Assembly (NCBI RefSeq): GCF_900109645.1 | Contig: NZ_FOBG01000002.1 | Coordinates: 1 to 64,000, forward strand | Length of the DNA stretch: 64,000 nucleotides | Direction: 5' to 3' | Source of the DNA: Duganella sp. CF402 | GTDB taxonomy: Bacteria > Pseudomonadota > Gammaproteobacteria > Burkholderiales > Burkholderiaceae_D | In this document: positions 17,983 through 25,849 of the stretch, piece after piece | Position numbering within the stretch: position 1 is the first letter of the stretch | How the letters are laid out: each line of letters begins with the position of its first letter | The notes under the pieces: model-generated | The model's database searches: none | What the model was told of the DNA's origin: nothing | The model's input: only the letters and a program-made list of their open reading frames with translations | Translations under genes and position numbers: made by a program

Positions 17983-18660
17983 TTACCAGTAAGTCCAGTT
18001 CTTTGTCGCCAATATCCACACACTTAAACCGCCATTGGTGACCGCGTGCGCAACAATTGCCGTCCACAGGTTTTGGCTGCGCATATAGAGACCGGCATAG
18101 ACCACGCCGGCCAGCATGCCGGCCAGCCACAAATTATGCTCAATACCGAACAGGACGGCCGTGATCGCAAAGGCCCGCAGCGTCACCGCAGCAGGCGCCA
18201 GCGCCAGGAAACGCGGATCGACCAGCCAGCGCAGCAGGAAGGAACGCCAGAACAGCTCTTCCATCACCGGCACCACCAGCGCGGCGCCGGCCGCGCGCAG
18301 CAAGGCCAGCGGCCAGTTCACGCCGTTCTGCCCGCTCGGATCGAAGCCGGCCGAGGTGCCGACCACCATCCAGCCCGTATCCAGGTTGAGCCACAGCACC
18401 AGCACCAGCAGCCCGGCGCCGATCGACAGCAGCCACCAGCGGCCGTCCATGCCTTGCCAGTGCAGTTCGGTGTAATGGCGGCGCCCCCAGCAGAGGGCCA
18501 GCACCACGGCACCGATCTTGAGCGGATACAGCCAGAGCAGCTCATCCGCAGTCAGCCCCAAGCGCCCCAGCAGATCCGCCACCACGATGAATGCCATGTA
18601 GATGGCAAAAGGCAGGATGCGCGGCCAGGCCGCGCTATTGGTGCTGATCAGTGTTGGCAC
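17983..18660 (-). CDS. CPBP-family intramembrane protease of exosortase loci
   Basis: A 225-residue membrane protein with about seven hydrophobic segments and the CPBP (CAAX protease and bacteriocin-processing) motifs: E134-E135 with R139 (MEELFWRSF), H175 in FGIEHN, and H205/N209 in AHAVTN. It corresponds to the CAAX-protease-related family repeatedly found beside exosortases. A role in processing PEP-CTERM or EPS proteins is plausible but unproven. It is the first gene of the minus-strand eps array, with epsL starting some 65 bp downstream, so the promoter of the unit may lie between 18660 and 18733. Confidence 0.87.
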   Translation of the reverse strand: MPTLISTNSAAWPRILPFAIYMAFIVVADLLGRLGLTADELLWLYPLKIGAVVLALCWGRRHYTELHWQGMDGRWWLLSIGAGLLVLVLWLNLDTGWMVVGTSAGFDPSGQNGVNWPLALLRAAGAALVVPVMEELFWRSFLLRWLVDPRFLALAPAAVTLRAFAITAVLFGIEHNLWLAGMLAGVVYAGLYMRSQNLWTAIVAHAVTNGGLSVWILATKNWTYW

Positions 18661-18732
18661 AGGACTCCCCGCAAGCGTCGATGCGAAAGATTATATTAGA
18701 TGCAACCAAGAAATCCAATTGAATCCAGTGCA

Positions 18733-18763
18733 CGGCCTCAACTGTGTGCCGCAGTTGAGGCCG
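18733..18763. terminator. Perfect 12-bp inverted repeat after uup
   Basis: CGGCCTCAACTG (18733-18744) pairs perfectly with CAGTTGAGGCCG (18752-18763) across a 7-nt loop. It lies 12 bp beyond the uup stop. A stem this long is probably the 3' hairpin of uup mRNA, but neither strand has a clean T-run, so termination strength is uncertain. Confidence 0.5.
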
Positions 18764-18774
18764 CAGTTGTGTGA

Positions 18775-20685
18775 TCAGTTGCGCGCCTCGATCGCCTCCC
18801 AGCGCTCCAGCGCCGCCAGCAATTCGGCCTCGATGGCTTCGATGCGCGCATTCACGCGCTTGGCTTCGGCCGCGTTTTTCTTATAGAAGTCAGGATCCGA
18901 CAGTTGCAGGTTCAGCGCGGTCTGCTCGTCCTCGAGCGCGGCGATCTGCTTGGGCAACTCCTCCAGCTCGCGCTGCTCCTTGAAACTGAGTTTTTTCTGC
19001 TTGACGGCCGGCGCCGCCGCTGCGGGCGCAGCTGCGGGCGCCGGTTCGGCCTTGGCGCCCAGCTTGACGGCCCTGGCCGGCGCGGCCACGGTATCGCGCA
19101 CGCGCTCCCAGTCGCTGTAGCCGCCGACGAATTCGCGCCACCGGCCCTCGCCTTCGGCCACGATCACCTGGGTCACCACGTTGTCGAGGAAGGTGCGGTC
19201 GTGGCTGACCAGGAACACGGTGCCGCTGTAGTCTTCCAGCAGTTCTTCCAGCAGTTCCAGGGTTTCGATGTCGAGGTCGTTGGTCGGCTCGTCCAGCACC
19301 AGGCAGTTGGCCGGCTTGGCGAACAGGCGCGCCAGCAGCAGGCGGTTGCGCTCGCCGCCGGACAGCGACTTGACCGGCGAGCGCGCGCGCTCCGGCGAGA
19401 ACAGGAAGTCGTTCAGATAGCTCATCGAATGCTTGCGCTGGCCGTTGATCTCGACCCAGTCGCTGCCCGGCGAAATGGTGTCGACCAGGCTGGCTTCCTC
19501 GTTGAGCTGGGTGCGCATCTGGTCGAAATAGGCCACTTCCAGCTTGGTGCCGAGCTTGGCCACGCCGCTGTCCGGCGCCAGTTCGCCGAGGATCATTTTC
19601 AGCAAGGTGGTCTTGCCTGCGCCGTTGGCGCCGATCAGGCCGACCTTGTCGCCGCGCAGGATGGTGCCGGTGAAGTTGTTGACGATGGCGCGCCCGCCGA
19701 AGCTCTTGCTGATGCCTTCCAGCTCGGCCACGATCTTGCCGGAACGCTCGCCCACCGACACTTCCAGCTTGACCTGGCCCTGCTGCTCGCGGCGCGCGGC
19801 GCGCTGCAGGCGCAGCGCTTCCAGCCGGCGCACGCGGCCTTCGTCGCGCACGCGGCGCGCCTTGACGCCCTTGCGGATCCAGACCTCTTCCTGCGCCAGC
19901 ACCTTGTCGAACTTGGCGTTTTCCACCTCCTCGTTTTCCAGCAGTTCCGCCTTGCGGGTCTGGTAGGTGGTGAAGTTGCCGGGGAAGGACAGCAGGCGGC
20001 CGCGGTCCAGCTCGATGATGCGGGTCGCCACGTTGTCGAGGAAAGAGCGGTCGTGGGTAATGAACAGCACGCTGCCCTTGAAGTCGCGCAGCAAGCCTTC
20101 CAGCCACTGGATCGAGGTGAAGTCGAGGTGGTTGGTCGGTTCGTCCAGCAGCAGCACGTCCGGCGCCGCCACCAGCGCACGTGCCAGCGCCACCCGCTTT
20201 TGCATACCGCCCGACAGTTCCCGCATCAGCAGCGTGCCGGGCAGGTTCAGCTTGTCGAGCACGGTGTCCACCTTGTGGCCCAGGTTCCAGGCGTCATGGG
20301 CATCCAGCACCACCTGGATGTCATGCATGCGCTCCATGACGGCGTCGTCATCGCCCTGGCCGAACTGACCGGTCAGCGCATCGTATTCCTTGAGCAGGGC
20401 CGGCAATTCGCCCAGTCCCTCCGCCACCGCGTCGTACACCGACATGGTCGGCTCGAACACCGGCTCCTGCGCGACGCAGACGATTTTCAGGTTTTGCTGC
20501 ATGACCAGCAGGCCGTCGTCGAGCTTGAATTGGCCGGAAATGATTTTCAGCAGCGACGATTTGCCGGTGCCGTTACGGCCAATCAAGCCGACGCGCTCGC
20601 CGATTTCAAGGGAAAATTCAGCGTGATCGAGCAGGGCGACGTGGCCGAATGCGAGCTGGGCGGAGGAAAGAGAGATGACTGCCAT
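18775..20685 (-). CDS. uup: ABC-F ATPase Uup
   Basis: A 636-residue soluble protein with two ABC cassettes. The first has GRNGTGKSS at about residue 37, signature LSGGMQKR and LLLDEPTNHLDF. The second has GANGAGKTT at about 354, signature LSGGERNR and LVLDEPTNDLDI. They are joined by an Arg-rich linker, and the C-terminal coiled coil (about 555-636, Lys/Glu-rich with DPDFYKKN) is the hallmark of Uup. No membrane segment is present. ABC-F proteins bind ribosomes or branched nucleic acids; Uup acts in replication-fork and translation quality control. ATG 20685 (MAVISLSSAQ) is the family-like start; the 12-codon upstream extension is not. The adjacent gene starts divergently. Confidence 0.95.
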   Translation of the reverse strand: MAVISLSSAQLAFGHVALLDHAEFSLEIGERVGLIGRNGTGKSSLLKIISGQFKLDDGLLVMQQNLKIVCVAQEPVFEPTMSVYDAVAEGLGELPALLKEYDALTGQFGQGDDDAVMERMHDIQVVLDAHDAWNLGHKVDTVLDKLNLPGTLLMRELSGGMQKRVALARALVAAPDVLLLDEPTNHLDFTSIQWLEGLLRDFKGSVLFITHDRSFLDNVATRIIELDRGRLLSFPGNFTTYQTRKAELLENEEVENAKFDKVLAQEEVWIRKGVKARRVRDEGRVRRLEALRLQRAARREQQGQVKLEVSVGERSGKIVAELEGISKSFGGRAIVNNFTGTILRGDKVGLIGANGAGKTTLLKMILGELAPDSGVAKLGTKLEVAYFDQMRTQLNEEASLVDTISPGSDWVEINGQRKHSMSYLNDFLFSPERARSPVKSLSGGERNRLLLARLFAKPANCLVLDEPTNDLDIETLELLEELLEDYSGTVFLVSHDRTFLDNVVTQVIVAEGEGRWREFVGGYSDWERVRDTVAAPARAVKLGAKAEPAPAAAPAAAAPAVKQKKLSFKEQRELEELPKQIAALEDEQTALNLQLSDPDFYKKNAAEAKRVNARIEAIEAELLAALERWEAIEARN

Positions 20686-20827
20686 AAGATGAGTAGAGAC
20701 GCTGACTGGGGGTGAAAACAACGGCTATTGTAGCGGTAACCGGCCCGATGGGCCATTGCCGGCTGGCGTTCCACGCCCGAATCGGCTAGCATCGGCGGGT
20801 ATTCAGCCCCTGCCAACCGGACCCATC

Positions 20828-21595
20828 TTGCCAACTTTGCCCGCCATTGCACGCCGCCAACGCGGCGCCGCCCTGCTCCTGCTGATCCTGATGCTGGGAC
20901 TGGGCGTGTCGGTCGCATTGATGAGCACGCGCCCGGGCGACGACAGCGTGCGCCAGCGCCAGAGCATGCAACTGGTGGCCGAAGCGCGCGAAGCGCTGCT
21001 GGGCTTCGCGATGACCCACGGCCGCCTGCCGCGTCCGGCGATCTCGGCCCAGGACGGCCGCGAAATGACTACCCCCTGCAACCGCGACAGCTGCACCGGC
21101 TTCCTGCCCTGGGTGACGCTGGGCGTAGTCGGCAGCGACAGCTGGGGCAAGCTGCTGCGCTACAGCGTCAGCCCGAGCTTCGCGGCGCAGCGCATCGATC
21201 CCACGCAGGCCCGGGCCGACAAGAAAATCGCCAGCCGCCGCGAAGACGGCGAGCTGTACTACCTGGTCGGCGACGACAGCTGCAGCGTCCAGGCGCGCTG
21301 CGCGCCCGCCGTGGTGTTCTCCAGTGGGAAAAACAACCTGGGCACCAGCGCCCAGGGCATTCCGCTGGCCAATGGCACCATCAACAACGTCGACGAAGAG
21401 CAGAACAACGGCGACACCACCGCCTACATTGCGCGCCGGTTGGAAACCCGCAGCCAGGCGCCGGGCGGCGAGTTCGACGATATCGTCACCTGGGTCCCGG
21501 TGCAGACCTTCTATCGCCGCATCGAGATCAGCGGCGTCCTCGACCCGACCGCCTCAGCCAAAATGGTACCATCGCCAAAATCGGAGCAGCGTTAA
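20828..21595 (+). CDS. Prepilin-like type II secretion/pilus assembly protein
   Basis: About 255 residues. A basic leader (ARRQRG) is followed by AALLLLILMLGLGVSVALM, a single hydrophobic helix like those of PilX/GspK-type minor pilins, then a soluble domain with paired cysteines (NRDSCTGFLPW, DDSCSVQARC) and a Trp-containing W-G-K-L-L-R-Y segment common in pseudopilin-like proteins. It may be a minor pilin that is assembled or simply anchored; the usual Glu at position 5 of the mature helix is absent. I set the start at TTG 20828. The frame is open to 20756, where a longer leader would be atypical, so the start is uncertain. It stands alone between uup and tRNA-Arg. Confidence 0.6.
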   Translation: MPTLPAIARRQRGAALLLLILMLGLGVSVALMSTRPGDDSVRQRQSMQLVAEAREALLGFAMTHGRLPRPAISAQDGREMTTPCNRDSCTGFLPWVTLGVVGSDSWGKLLRYSVSPSFAAQRIDPTQARADKKIASRREDGELYYLVGDDSCSVQARCAPAVVFSSGKNNLGTSAQGIPLANGTINNVDEEQNNGDTTAYIARRLETRSQAPGGEFDDIVTWVPVQTFYRRIEISGVLDPTASAKMVPSPKSEQR

Positions 21596-21624
21596 GCAAG
21601 TCTCGGCTATAATCTCGCCGCGTC

Positions 21625-21699
21625 CTCCCCGTAGCACAATGGATAGTGCACATGCCTCCTAAGCGTGGGATACTGGTTCGATTCCAGTCGGGGGGACCA
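21625..21699 (+). tRNA. tRNA-Arg (anticodon CCU)
   Basis: The sequence folds into a full cloverleaf: acceptor CTCCCCG/CGGGGGG (21625-21631 with 21689-21695), D stem GCAC/GTGC, anticodon stem CATGC/GCGTG with loop CTCCTAA giving anticodon CCT (21658-21660), and T arm ACTGG-TTCGATT-CCAGT. Discriminator A is followed by an encoded CCA (21697-21699). Its 3' end is the integration site of the island that follows. The gene remains intact because the inserted element carries the same 3' end. Confidence 0.95.
21680..21699 (+). repeat. attL: tRNA-Arg 3' end
   Basis: GATTCCAGTCGGGGG (21680-21694), followed by GACCA, recurs at 39223-39237 followed by ACCA, with one G fewer in the right copy. The block covers the T-loop and acceptor end of the tRNA, the standard crossover region of P4-type integrases. 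The two copies bound the island. Confidence 0.85.
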
Positions 21700-21734
21700 C
21701 CCAATAGTTCAAAGAATTCCAACCGAATCCAAAC

Positions 21735-21768
21735 AACCCGCCTCCGTCGTAGGAGAGCGGGTTTTTTG
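21735..21768 (+). terminator. Terminator after tRNA-Arg
   Basis: AACCCGC-CTCC pairs with GGAG-A-GCGGGTT around the loop GTCGTA (21735-21763) and is followed by TTTT. It lies 36 bp beyond the tRNA and would end its transcript before the integrase gene. It belongs to the island side of the junction. Confidence 0.85.
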
Positions 21769-21798
21769 TTGTCCAAAGCATTCCGACGGGGTAGCATC

Positions 21799-21866
21799 AG
21801 ATACCATCATTTTCTTGGTATTTTTGTTGGTACCTTTTTCGGGCCTCAAATCAGATACCAACAACC
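21799..21866. repeat. Left-end repeats, putative integrase arm sites
   Basis: The stretch before the integrase gene carries several copies of GTTGGTA/TACCAAC in both orientations: TTCTTGGTA, TTTTTGTTGGTACC and the inverted AGATACCAACAACC. TTTTTGTTGGTAC (21821-21833) is repeated exactly at the right end of the island (39162-39174). Multiple short repeats flanking the core site suit arm-type binding by the integrase N-terminal domain, and may also control the integrase promoter. Confidence 0.55.
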
Positions 21867-21875
21867 GGAGGCATT

Positions 21876-23090
21876 ATGCCCTTAACAGATACATTCGTTC
21901 GTCAAGTAAAGCATACCGGCGCACCGGTAGGCGACAAATACACTGATGGGCAAGGCATGTTCCTGCTGGTAAAAGCAGCGGGCAAATACTGGCGCATGAA
22001 CTATCGCTTCGCTGACAAGCAAAAGACTTTAGCCATAGGCGTCTACCCAGCAGTATCACTAGCCAAAGCACGCAAGCGGCGTGACGAAGCACGCGAGCTT
22101 CTTGCAGACGGCATAGATCCGAGCCAAGCAAAACAAGAAGACAAGCGAACTAAGATTTTAGAAGCCGCGCAGACCTTTGAGGTCGTCGCCCGCCAGTGGT
22201 TAGCGAAAACCGAGCCAGACCGCGCCGCCAATACGCAAGCAAAAGTAGTGAACTGGCTGACCAAAAATGTCTTCCCATTTATAGGCAGCAAGCCCATTTC
22301 CGCGATTACTCCACGAGACGTCCTCGGGACCGTCCAGAAAATCGAAGATCGCGGCTCAAGAGATTCCGCGCATCGCGTCAAACAGATTTGCGGTCAAGTG
22401 TTTCGTTACGCGGTCGCCAGCGGGCTGGCAAGCCGCGATGTTACCGCCGACCTGAAGGGTGCGCTAGCCGTGCCTGAGAAAGGGCACTTTGCGGCAATCA
22501 CTGAACCGAAACAGGTAGGCGCCCTTCTACGTTCCATTCACGGCTACCAAGGGCACGCTTATGCGACAGCCGCATTGAAATTGTCGCCCTTAGTGTTTGT
22601 CCGCCCCGGAGAATTGCGTTCAGCCGAATGGGCCGAGATAGATTTCGACTGCGCGGAATGGCGCATACCTGGCCACAAAATGAAAATGGACAACGATCAT
22701 ATCGTGCCGTTATCAAAGCAAGCCGTGGAGATTCTTCTTTCAATACGCCCCTTATCTGGCGACGGAAAATTTGTTTTCCCAAGCATTAGGACAGCGGAAC
22801 GCTGCATGAGTGAGAACACCGTCAATGCCGCGTTACGCAGCTTAGGCTACACGAAGGAAATCATGACCGCTCACGGCTTTCGTGCGATGGCGCGCACCAT
22901 CATGGATGAGATACTTGAAGAGCGTGTTGATCTGATAGAACATCAGCTAGCCCATGCCGTCAAAGACCCCAATGGCCGGGCGTACAACCGGACAGCACAC
23001 CTGCCAGCACGCCGAGAGATGATGCAGCGATGGGCCGACTACTTGGACAGCCTGAGGCTCGGCGCACAGGTCATTCCGCTACATGGCTAG
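21876..23090 (+). CDS. int: P4-type tyrosine integrase
   Basis: A 404-residue tyrosine recombinase. Residues 1-90 form the arm-binding domain of P4-like integrases (LTDTFVRQVK... YTDGQGMFLLV...KTLAIGVYPAVSLAKARKRRDEAR). Residues about 100-185 are the core-binding domain. The catalytic domain shows R243 (FVRPGELR), H333-x-x-R336 (TAHGFRAMART), H356/H360 (IEHQLAH) and the nucleophile Y370 (RAYNRT). It catalyses excision and insertion at the tRNA-Arg 3' end. The start ATG 21876 follows CCGGAGG by 4 bp. The enzyme looks complete, so the island may still be able to move. Transcription is directed into the island. Confidence 0.95.
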   Translation: MPLTDTFVRQVKHTGAPVGDKYTDGQGMFLLVKAAGKYWRMNYRFADKQKTLAIGVYPAVSLAKARKRRDEARELLADGIDPSQAKQEDKRTKILEAAQTFEVVARQWLAKTEPDRAANTQAKVVNWLTKNVFPFIGSKPISAITPRDVLGTVQKIEDRGSRDSAHRVKQICGQVFRYAVASGLASRDVTADLKGALAVPEKGHFAAITEPKQVGALLRSIHGYQGHAYATAALKLSPLVFVRPGELRSAEWAEIDFDCAEWRIPGHKMKMDNDHIVPLSKQAVEILLSIRPLSGDGKFVFPSIRTAERCMSENTVNAALRSLGYTKEIMTAHGFRAMARTIMDEILEERVDLIEHQLAHAVKDPNGRAYNRTAHLPARREMMQRWADYLDSLRLGAQVIPLHG

Positions 23091-23507
23091 CAGCGCCCTT
23101 TTAAAGAAGATGGCGCTAGAAATTTTCAAATCTATTTTACCAACGTGAGCTAGGAAACTGATTGGCCAAAACGACAGATCGAACATCGACAACTATCTCA
23201 GTCAATAGGCATAGCTCCACGGCCATCAGGCCGGGGAGCTATGCTTTTTTACGCCTCGGATTTTAGGGCATCAATTAAGCGCGGGCTCACTAGCTTGGTT
23301 GGTGCAACAAGCTAGTGACGGCGTCAATCGAACACATTACAAAAATCATTTTTAATCAATAAGTTAAGACGAAAATACAGTTCACTTCTTAACATACCCC
23401 CAAAATACCCCCGACCACTTCTGCTCAGCCAAGACGAGCTTGGATGCCCGAGGAACAGGCGCCGATTTTCAGCAAACGCGCCACATTCATCAGAACTAGT
23501 CGACAGG
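23091..23507. other. Gap after the integrase gene
   Basis: About 400 bp without a supported gene. It contains the hairpin at 23209-23250 and then AT-rich DNA (23250-23410) with several stop codons in all frames. The stretch from 23320 to 23400 has promoter-like AT content but no clear box. Confidence 0.5.
23209..23250 (+). terminator. Strong hairpin terminator, copy 1 of a related pair
   Basis: GCATAGCTCC-A-CGGCC, loop ATCA, GGCCG-G-GGAGCTATGC (23209-23244) followed by TTTTTT. One A-G mismatch interrupts 15 base pairs. It would end integrase transcription about 120 bp past the stop codon. A closely similar hairpin with the same ATCA loop lies at 25028-25069. Confidence 0.88.
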
Positions 23508-23708
23508 TTATTTCCGACGATTATAGGGAGACTGGTTTGTTGGCTTCAAGGAAATGTTTTCTTGCGACGCCTTAGCATAAATGGATGATTCCGTTCGCCC
23601 CATTTTCAGACCAATCACTCGTGTGGGCGTATTCTGGTCCACAAGTTTCTCCAGAGCTTTTACATCCGCTCCCGTCCATGCTTTACCGTGGTTTTTTGGT
23701 GTTGCCAT
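23508..23708 (-). CDS. Small conserved protein with SANT/Myb-like or HTH fold
   Basis: 66 residues starting MATPKNHGKAWTGADVKAL and ending LKPTNQSPYNRRK. The pattern (W-T followed by an acidic helix, NTPTRVIGLKMGRTESSIYAKASQ) looks like a short SANT/Myb-like DNA-binding unit. Near-identical small proteins are common in proteobacterial genomes and islands, from memory, without known function. ATG 23708 is preceded by AAGGATGGGAC, a good ribosome site; the longer frame to 23747 is not needed. It follows the P63C gene by 45 bp on the same strand and may be co-transcribed with it. Confidence 0.7.
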   Translation of the reverse strand: MATPKNHGKAWTGADVKALEKLVDQNTPTRVIGLKMGRTESSIYAKASQENISLKPTNQSPYNRRK

Positions 23709-23753
23709 GTCCCATCCTTTCAACATTGAAGTTTGAAGTAAGACCAACCGAAC

Positions 23754-24764
23754 TTAAATAACGTCGTCTAATGGAAGCTCAAGTGTGCTTCCTTTTTTGG
23801 GCAGAACCTGATCTACCATTTTCACAAAGCGGTTCCATCCAAATCCATTTGCTATCGCTAATCTCTGAAACATGATGAGCGAATGCATATGCTGAGCGAG
23901 CATCGGGTCGCCAATATCCTCAGTGAGCCATTGGTGCAACTTATTCGCTCTTTGTCCCTTTTCATTTTTGGGGCTTTTACGCTCTAACTCAGGCAGTAGC
24001 CCCGGAGCAATTCGCTCAAAAACCAAATCCCGCGTATAAGTTCCAACTACGCTATATCGGTTTTTACTCATGCCAGGCCATGTCCACCCTCGCAACTTGT
24101 AAATGTTTTCATAAAACTCATCCGGAAACTTCTTTACCCATGAGGCAAGTTCTTCGCTGATTATCTTTTCTAGATATGCCTGTAACGCATCTTTAGGGCG
24201 TTCCTCTTGGTAGCCAGTAGCCTCATCAACGAGAGCCACAATACCCACGCGCGCAAAAGACCTAATCAAGGTATCGGCAAACTGCGCATAGCGAATTTCA
24301 TGTTCAGTTGCAAGCATGCCAGCGTCTCTAGCTTTTAGCAGAACCTCGCATAAGTCCTGCAAAACTGGAGCTTCAAAACCATGACTCGGAACATCCTTCC
24401 TTGGCGATTCACCTATAAATTCGATTGGGCTGGCAATAGCCTGTAAGAAACTTGGCTCAGCAACACTTTTGACGGCTTTCATTCCGGAGATGCGAGCAAC
24501 GCCAGAGCCACGGCCTAGCATGCCAATCGCCGACGTCATTCCTCGGCCAGATATAACGCGACGTCCATCCTCAAGAACGAAGCATGCTATTTCCGAGCCC
24601 CCGAGTTTAAGCACGCCTTTATGGCTAGCAGTAGGAAGTTTCGGGGTTTGAGCCTTAGCATGCTTAGCCAAGGCGCCCTCTCTGGCTATCTCGCTTCGCC
24701 GCTCTTTCGACAGTTTTGCGGCCCGCACCTTACCACCGTTACTGCGATTATTCTCAGAGTCCAT
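23754..24764 (-). CDS. P63C-domain protein
   Basis: A 336-residue soluble protein. The N-terminus (residues 1-40) is basic and Ala/Lys-rich (GGKVRAAKLSKERRSEIAREGALAKHAKAQ), suited to nucleic-acid contact. The C-terminal half holds the P63C domain: TGYQEERPKDALQAYLEKI, then WVKKFPDEFYENIYKLRGW. P63C proteins are recurrent in phages and genomic islands and have no established role. ATG 24764 has AAAGGTG before it, so the frame extension to 24788 is rejected. Two identical-type inverted repeats (24766-24848) cover its leader and promoter, suggesting autoregulation or control by a partner. Confidence 0.8.
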   Translation of the reverse strand: MDSENNRSNGGKVRAAKLSKERRSEIAREGALAKHAKAQTPKLPTASHKGVLKLGGSEIACFVLEDGRRVISGRGMTSAIGMLGRGSGVARISGMKAVKSVAEPSFLQAIASPIEFIGESPRKDVPSHGFEAPVLQDLCEVLLKARDAGMLATEHEIRYAQFADTLIRSFARVGIVALVDEATGYQEERPKDALQAYLEKIISEELASWVKKFPDEFYENIYKLRGWTWPGMSKNRYSVVGTYTRDLVFERIAPGLLPELERKSPKNEKGQRANKLHQWLTEDIGDPMLAQHMHSLIMFQRLAIANGFGWNRFVKMVDQVLPKKGSTLELPLDDVI

Positions 24765-24765
24765 A

Positions 24766-24848
24766 GCAAGCACCTTTTTTAAAAACATGCTTGCATTATT
24801 AGGTTAACCCGAACCCAAACGCAAGCACTTTTTATAAAATATGCTTGC
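24766..24848. promoter_or_regulatory. Twin operators in front of the P63C gene
   Basis: Two copies of the same inverted repeat GCAAGCA...TGCTTGC occur at 24766-24794 and 24821-24848, each with an AT-rich 14-15 bp centre (CTTTTTTTAAAAA-like and CTTTTTATAAAAT-like). Copy starts are 55 bp apart, about five helical turns. The first copy overlaps the ribosome site of the P63C gene, so a protein bound there would block transcription or translation. The AT centres could also be promoter elements. Confidence 0.7.
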
Positions 24849-25027
24849 TTAAACTTCCGGAGATCTATCCCACGAGCAGGCCTTTGCATGCTACCGAAAT
24901 GCATATCGAGCTAGAAGATTTCAGATCTATATCGTTGAAGGGAGAACAGGGAACTGATCTATCAGAAGCTGCGCCACGCCTCCCCCTCCCGTCTAGATAG
25001 ACCTAATAGACCTAACCTCATTAATCG

Positions 25028-25072
25028 AGGGCATAACTCCGCAGCCATCAGGCTGCGGAGTTATGCCCTTTT
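25028..25072 (+). terminator. 19-bp perfect hairpin with T-run, copy 2 of a related pair
   Basis: AGGGCATAACTCCGCAGCC (25028-25046), loop ATCA, then its perfect complement (25051-25069) and TTTTGTTT. No plus-strand gene ends near it, which is odd for a terminator. It shares loop and outer stem with the hairpin at 23209. Both lie on the same strand and bracket the 66-aa and P63C genes. The 180 bp before it (24849-25027) hold no recognisable gene. Confidence 0.8.
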
Positions 25073-25134
25073 GTTTAATCGTGGACGGCGTTGCCGCCCA
25101 GCTCACCCCAACCGTACTTTTTAAAGGATTCGTC

Positions 25135-25332
25135 ATGCGACCGAACACATCCCCCTTGGAACACCTCACTGCTTTTTCCATCGTATTTGCTGTTGGATTC
25201 CTGTCAGCGACAAGCTTCATTGCGTACATGGAGCGAGTACGGCGCAACGCTGTGCGCGACCACTACAAAAGGGTCAGCGCAGAGTCGAGCCTAACAGCCG
25301 CAAGATTCGCACGTCGGAGCGTTGAAGAATGA
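25135..25332 (+). CDS. Small single-pass membrane protein, unknown
   Basis: 65 residues. A short N-terminal segment precedes a hydrophobic helix (LTAFSIVFAVGFLSATSFIAY, split around residues 10-30), followed by a basic, Arg-rich cytoplasmic-type tail (ERVRRNAVRDHYKRV). ATG 25135 follows AAAGGA. The stop overlaps the next start as ATGA, which supports it being a real, coupled gene. I do not recognise the family. Confidence 0.55.
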   Translation: MRPNTSPLEHLTAFSIVFAVGFLSATSFIAYMERVRRNAVRDHYKRVSAESSLTAARFARRSVEE

Positions 25333-25691
25333 CGCGCCGATGCCCACGATGTGAATCTGAGCGGATCGTGACCAAGGACTACGCGAGAAGACTAATCTGC
25401 ACCGTCGGCACGATTGCTGGCGCAGTTCGTGGCGCAGCCGGTGCCGCCAGTGGTGCAGAGCTTGGTGCTCTCGCAGGCGCGTTTGCTGGGCCACCTGGCG
25501 TCGTTCTAGGTGGTGTCGCAGGTGCAGTCATCGGTGCCTTGGTTTGCGGTGCTGCCGGTAGTTCTGCTGGCGCTGCGCTCGGCGAAATTATCGATGAGAA
25601 CATTCTCGATAATTTCCTGTGCATGGACTGCGAATTTAGCTTTGGCAAAAAAAGTGAAGAAGTCCTGGAGCCAATTTTTTACGAGGCGTAA
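25329..25691 (+). CDS. Split zinc ribbon with internal glycine-zipper membrane region
   Basis: 120 residues with an unusual build: a CPRC knuckle at residues 5-8, a long Gly/Ala-rich hydrophobic middle (about 25-88, many GxxxG/AxxxG steps, glycine-zipper type), and a second knuckle CMDC at 98-101 followed by an acidic end. The two knuckles could join into one zinc ribbon if the middle forms a membrane hairpin. The start overlaps the preceding stop as ATGA. Glycine zippers promote membrane helix packing or pore-like assemblies; function here is unknown. Confidence 0.65.
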   Translation: MTRRCPRCESERIVTKDYARRLICTVGTIAGAVRGAAGAASGAELGALAGAFAGPPGVVLGGVAGAVIGALVCGAAGSSAGAALGEIIDENILDNFLCMDCEFSFGKKSEEVLEPIFYEA

Positions 25692-25849
25692 TGCATAACC
25701 GCAGTCCACATCAGTCCCTCGCTGATAGTCCAACGGGATGCCCGTCATGGCATACCTCTAGCAATACCTCTCCCCGTCGTACCTGTCCAGTCAATCCGGA
25801 AACGGGACGGAGGCCCGGCTACACCTTAACAAAGAAAAGGAAATATCTA

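Noticed and set aside
18904..20715. A 603-codon open frame on the plus strand
   Set aside because: It is antisense to uup, which has two complete ABC cassettes.
23209..23250. Riboswitch or attenuator
   Set aside because: The hairpin lies about 120 bp after a stop codon with a T-run and the next gene is on the opposite strand, so a terminator is the simpler reading.
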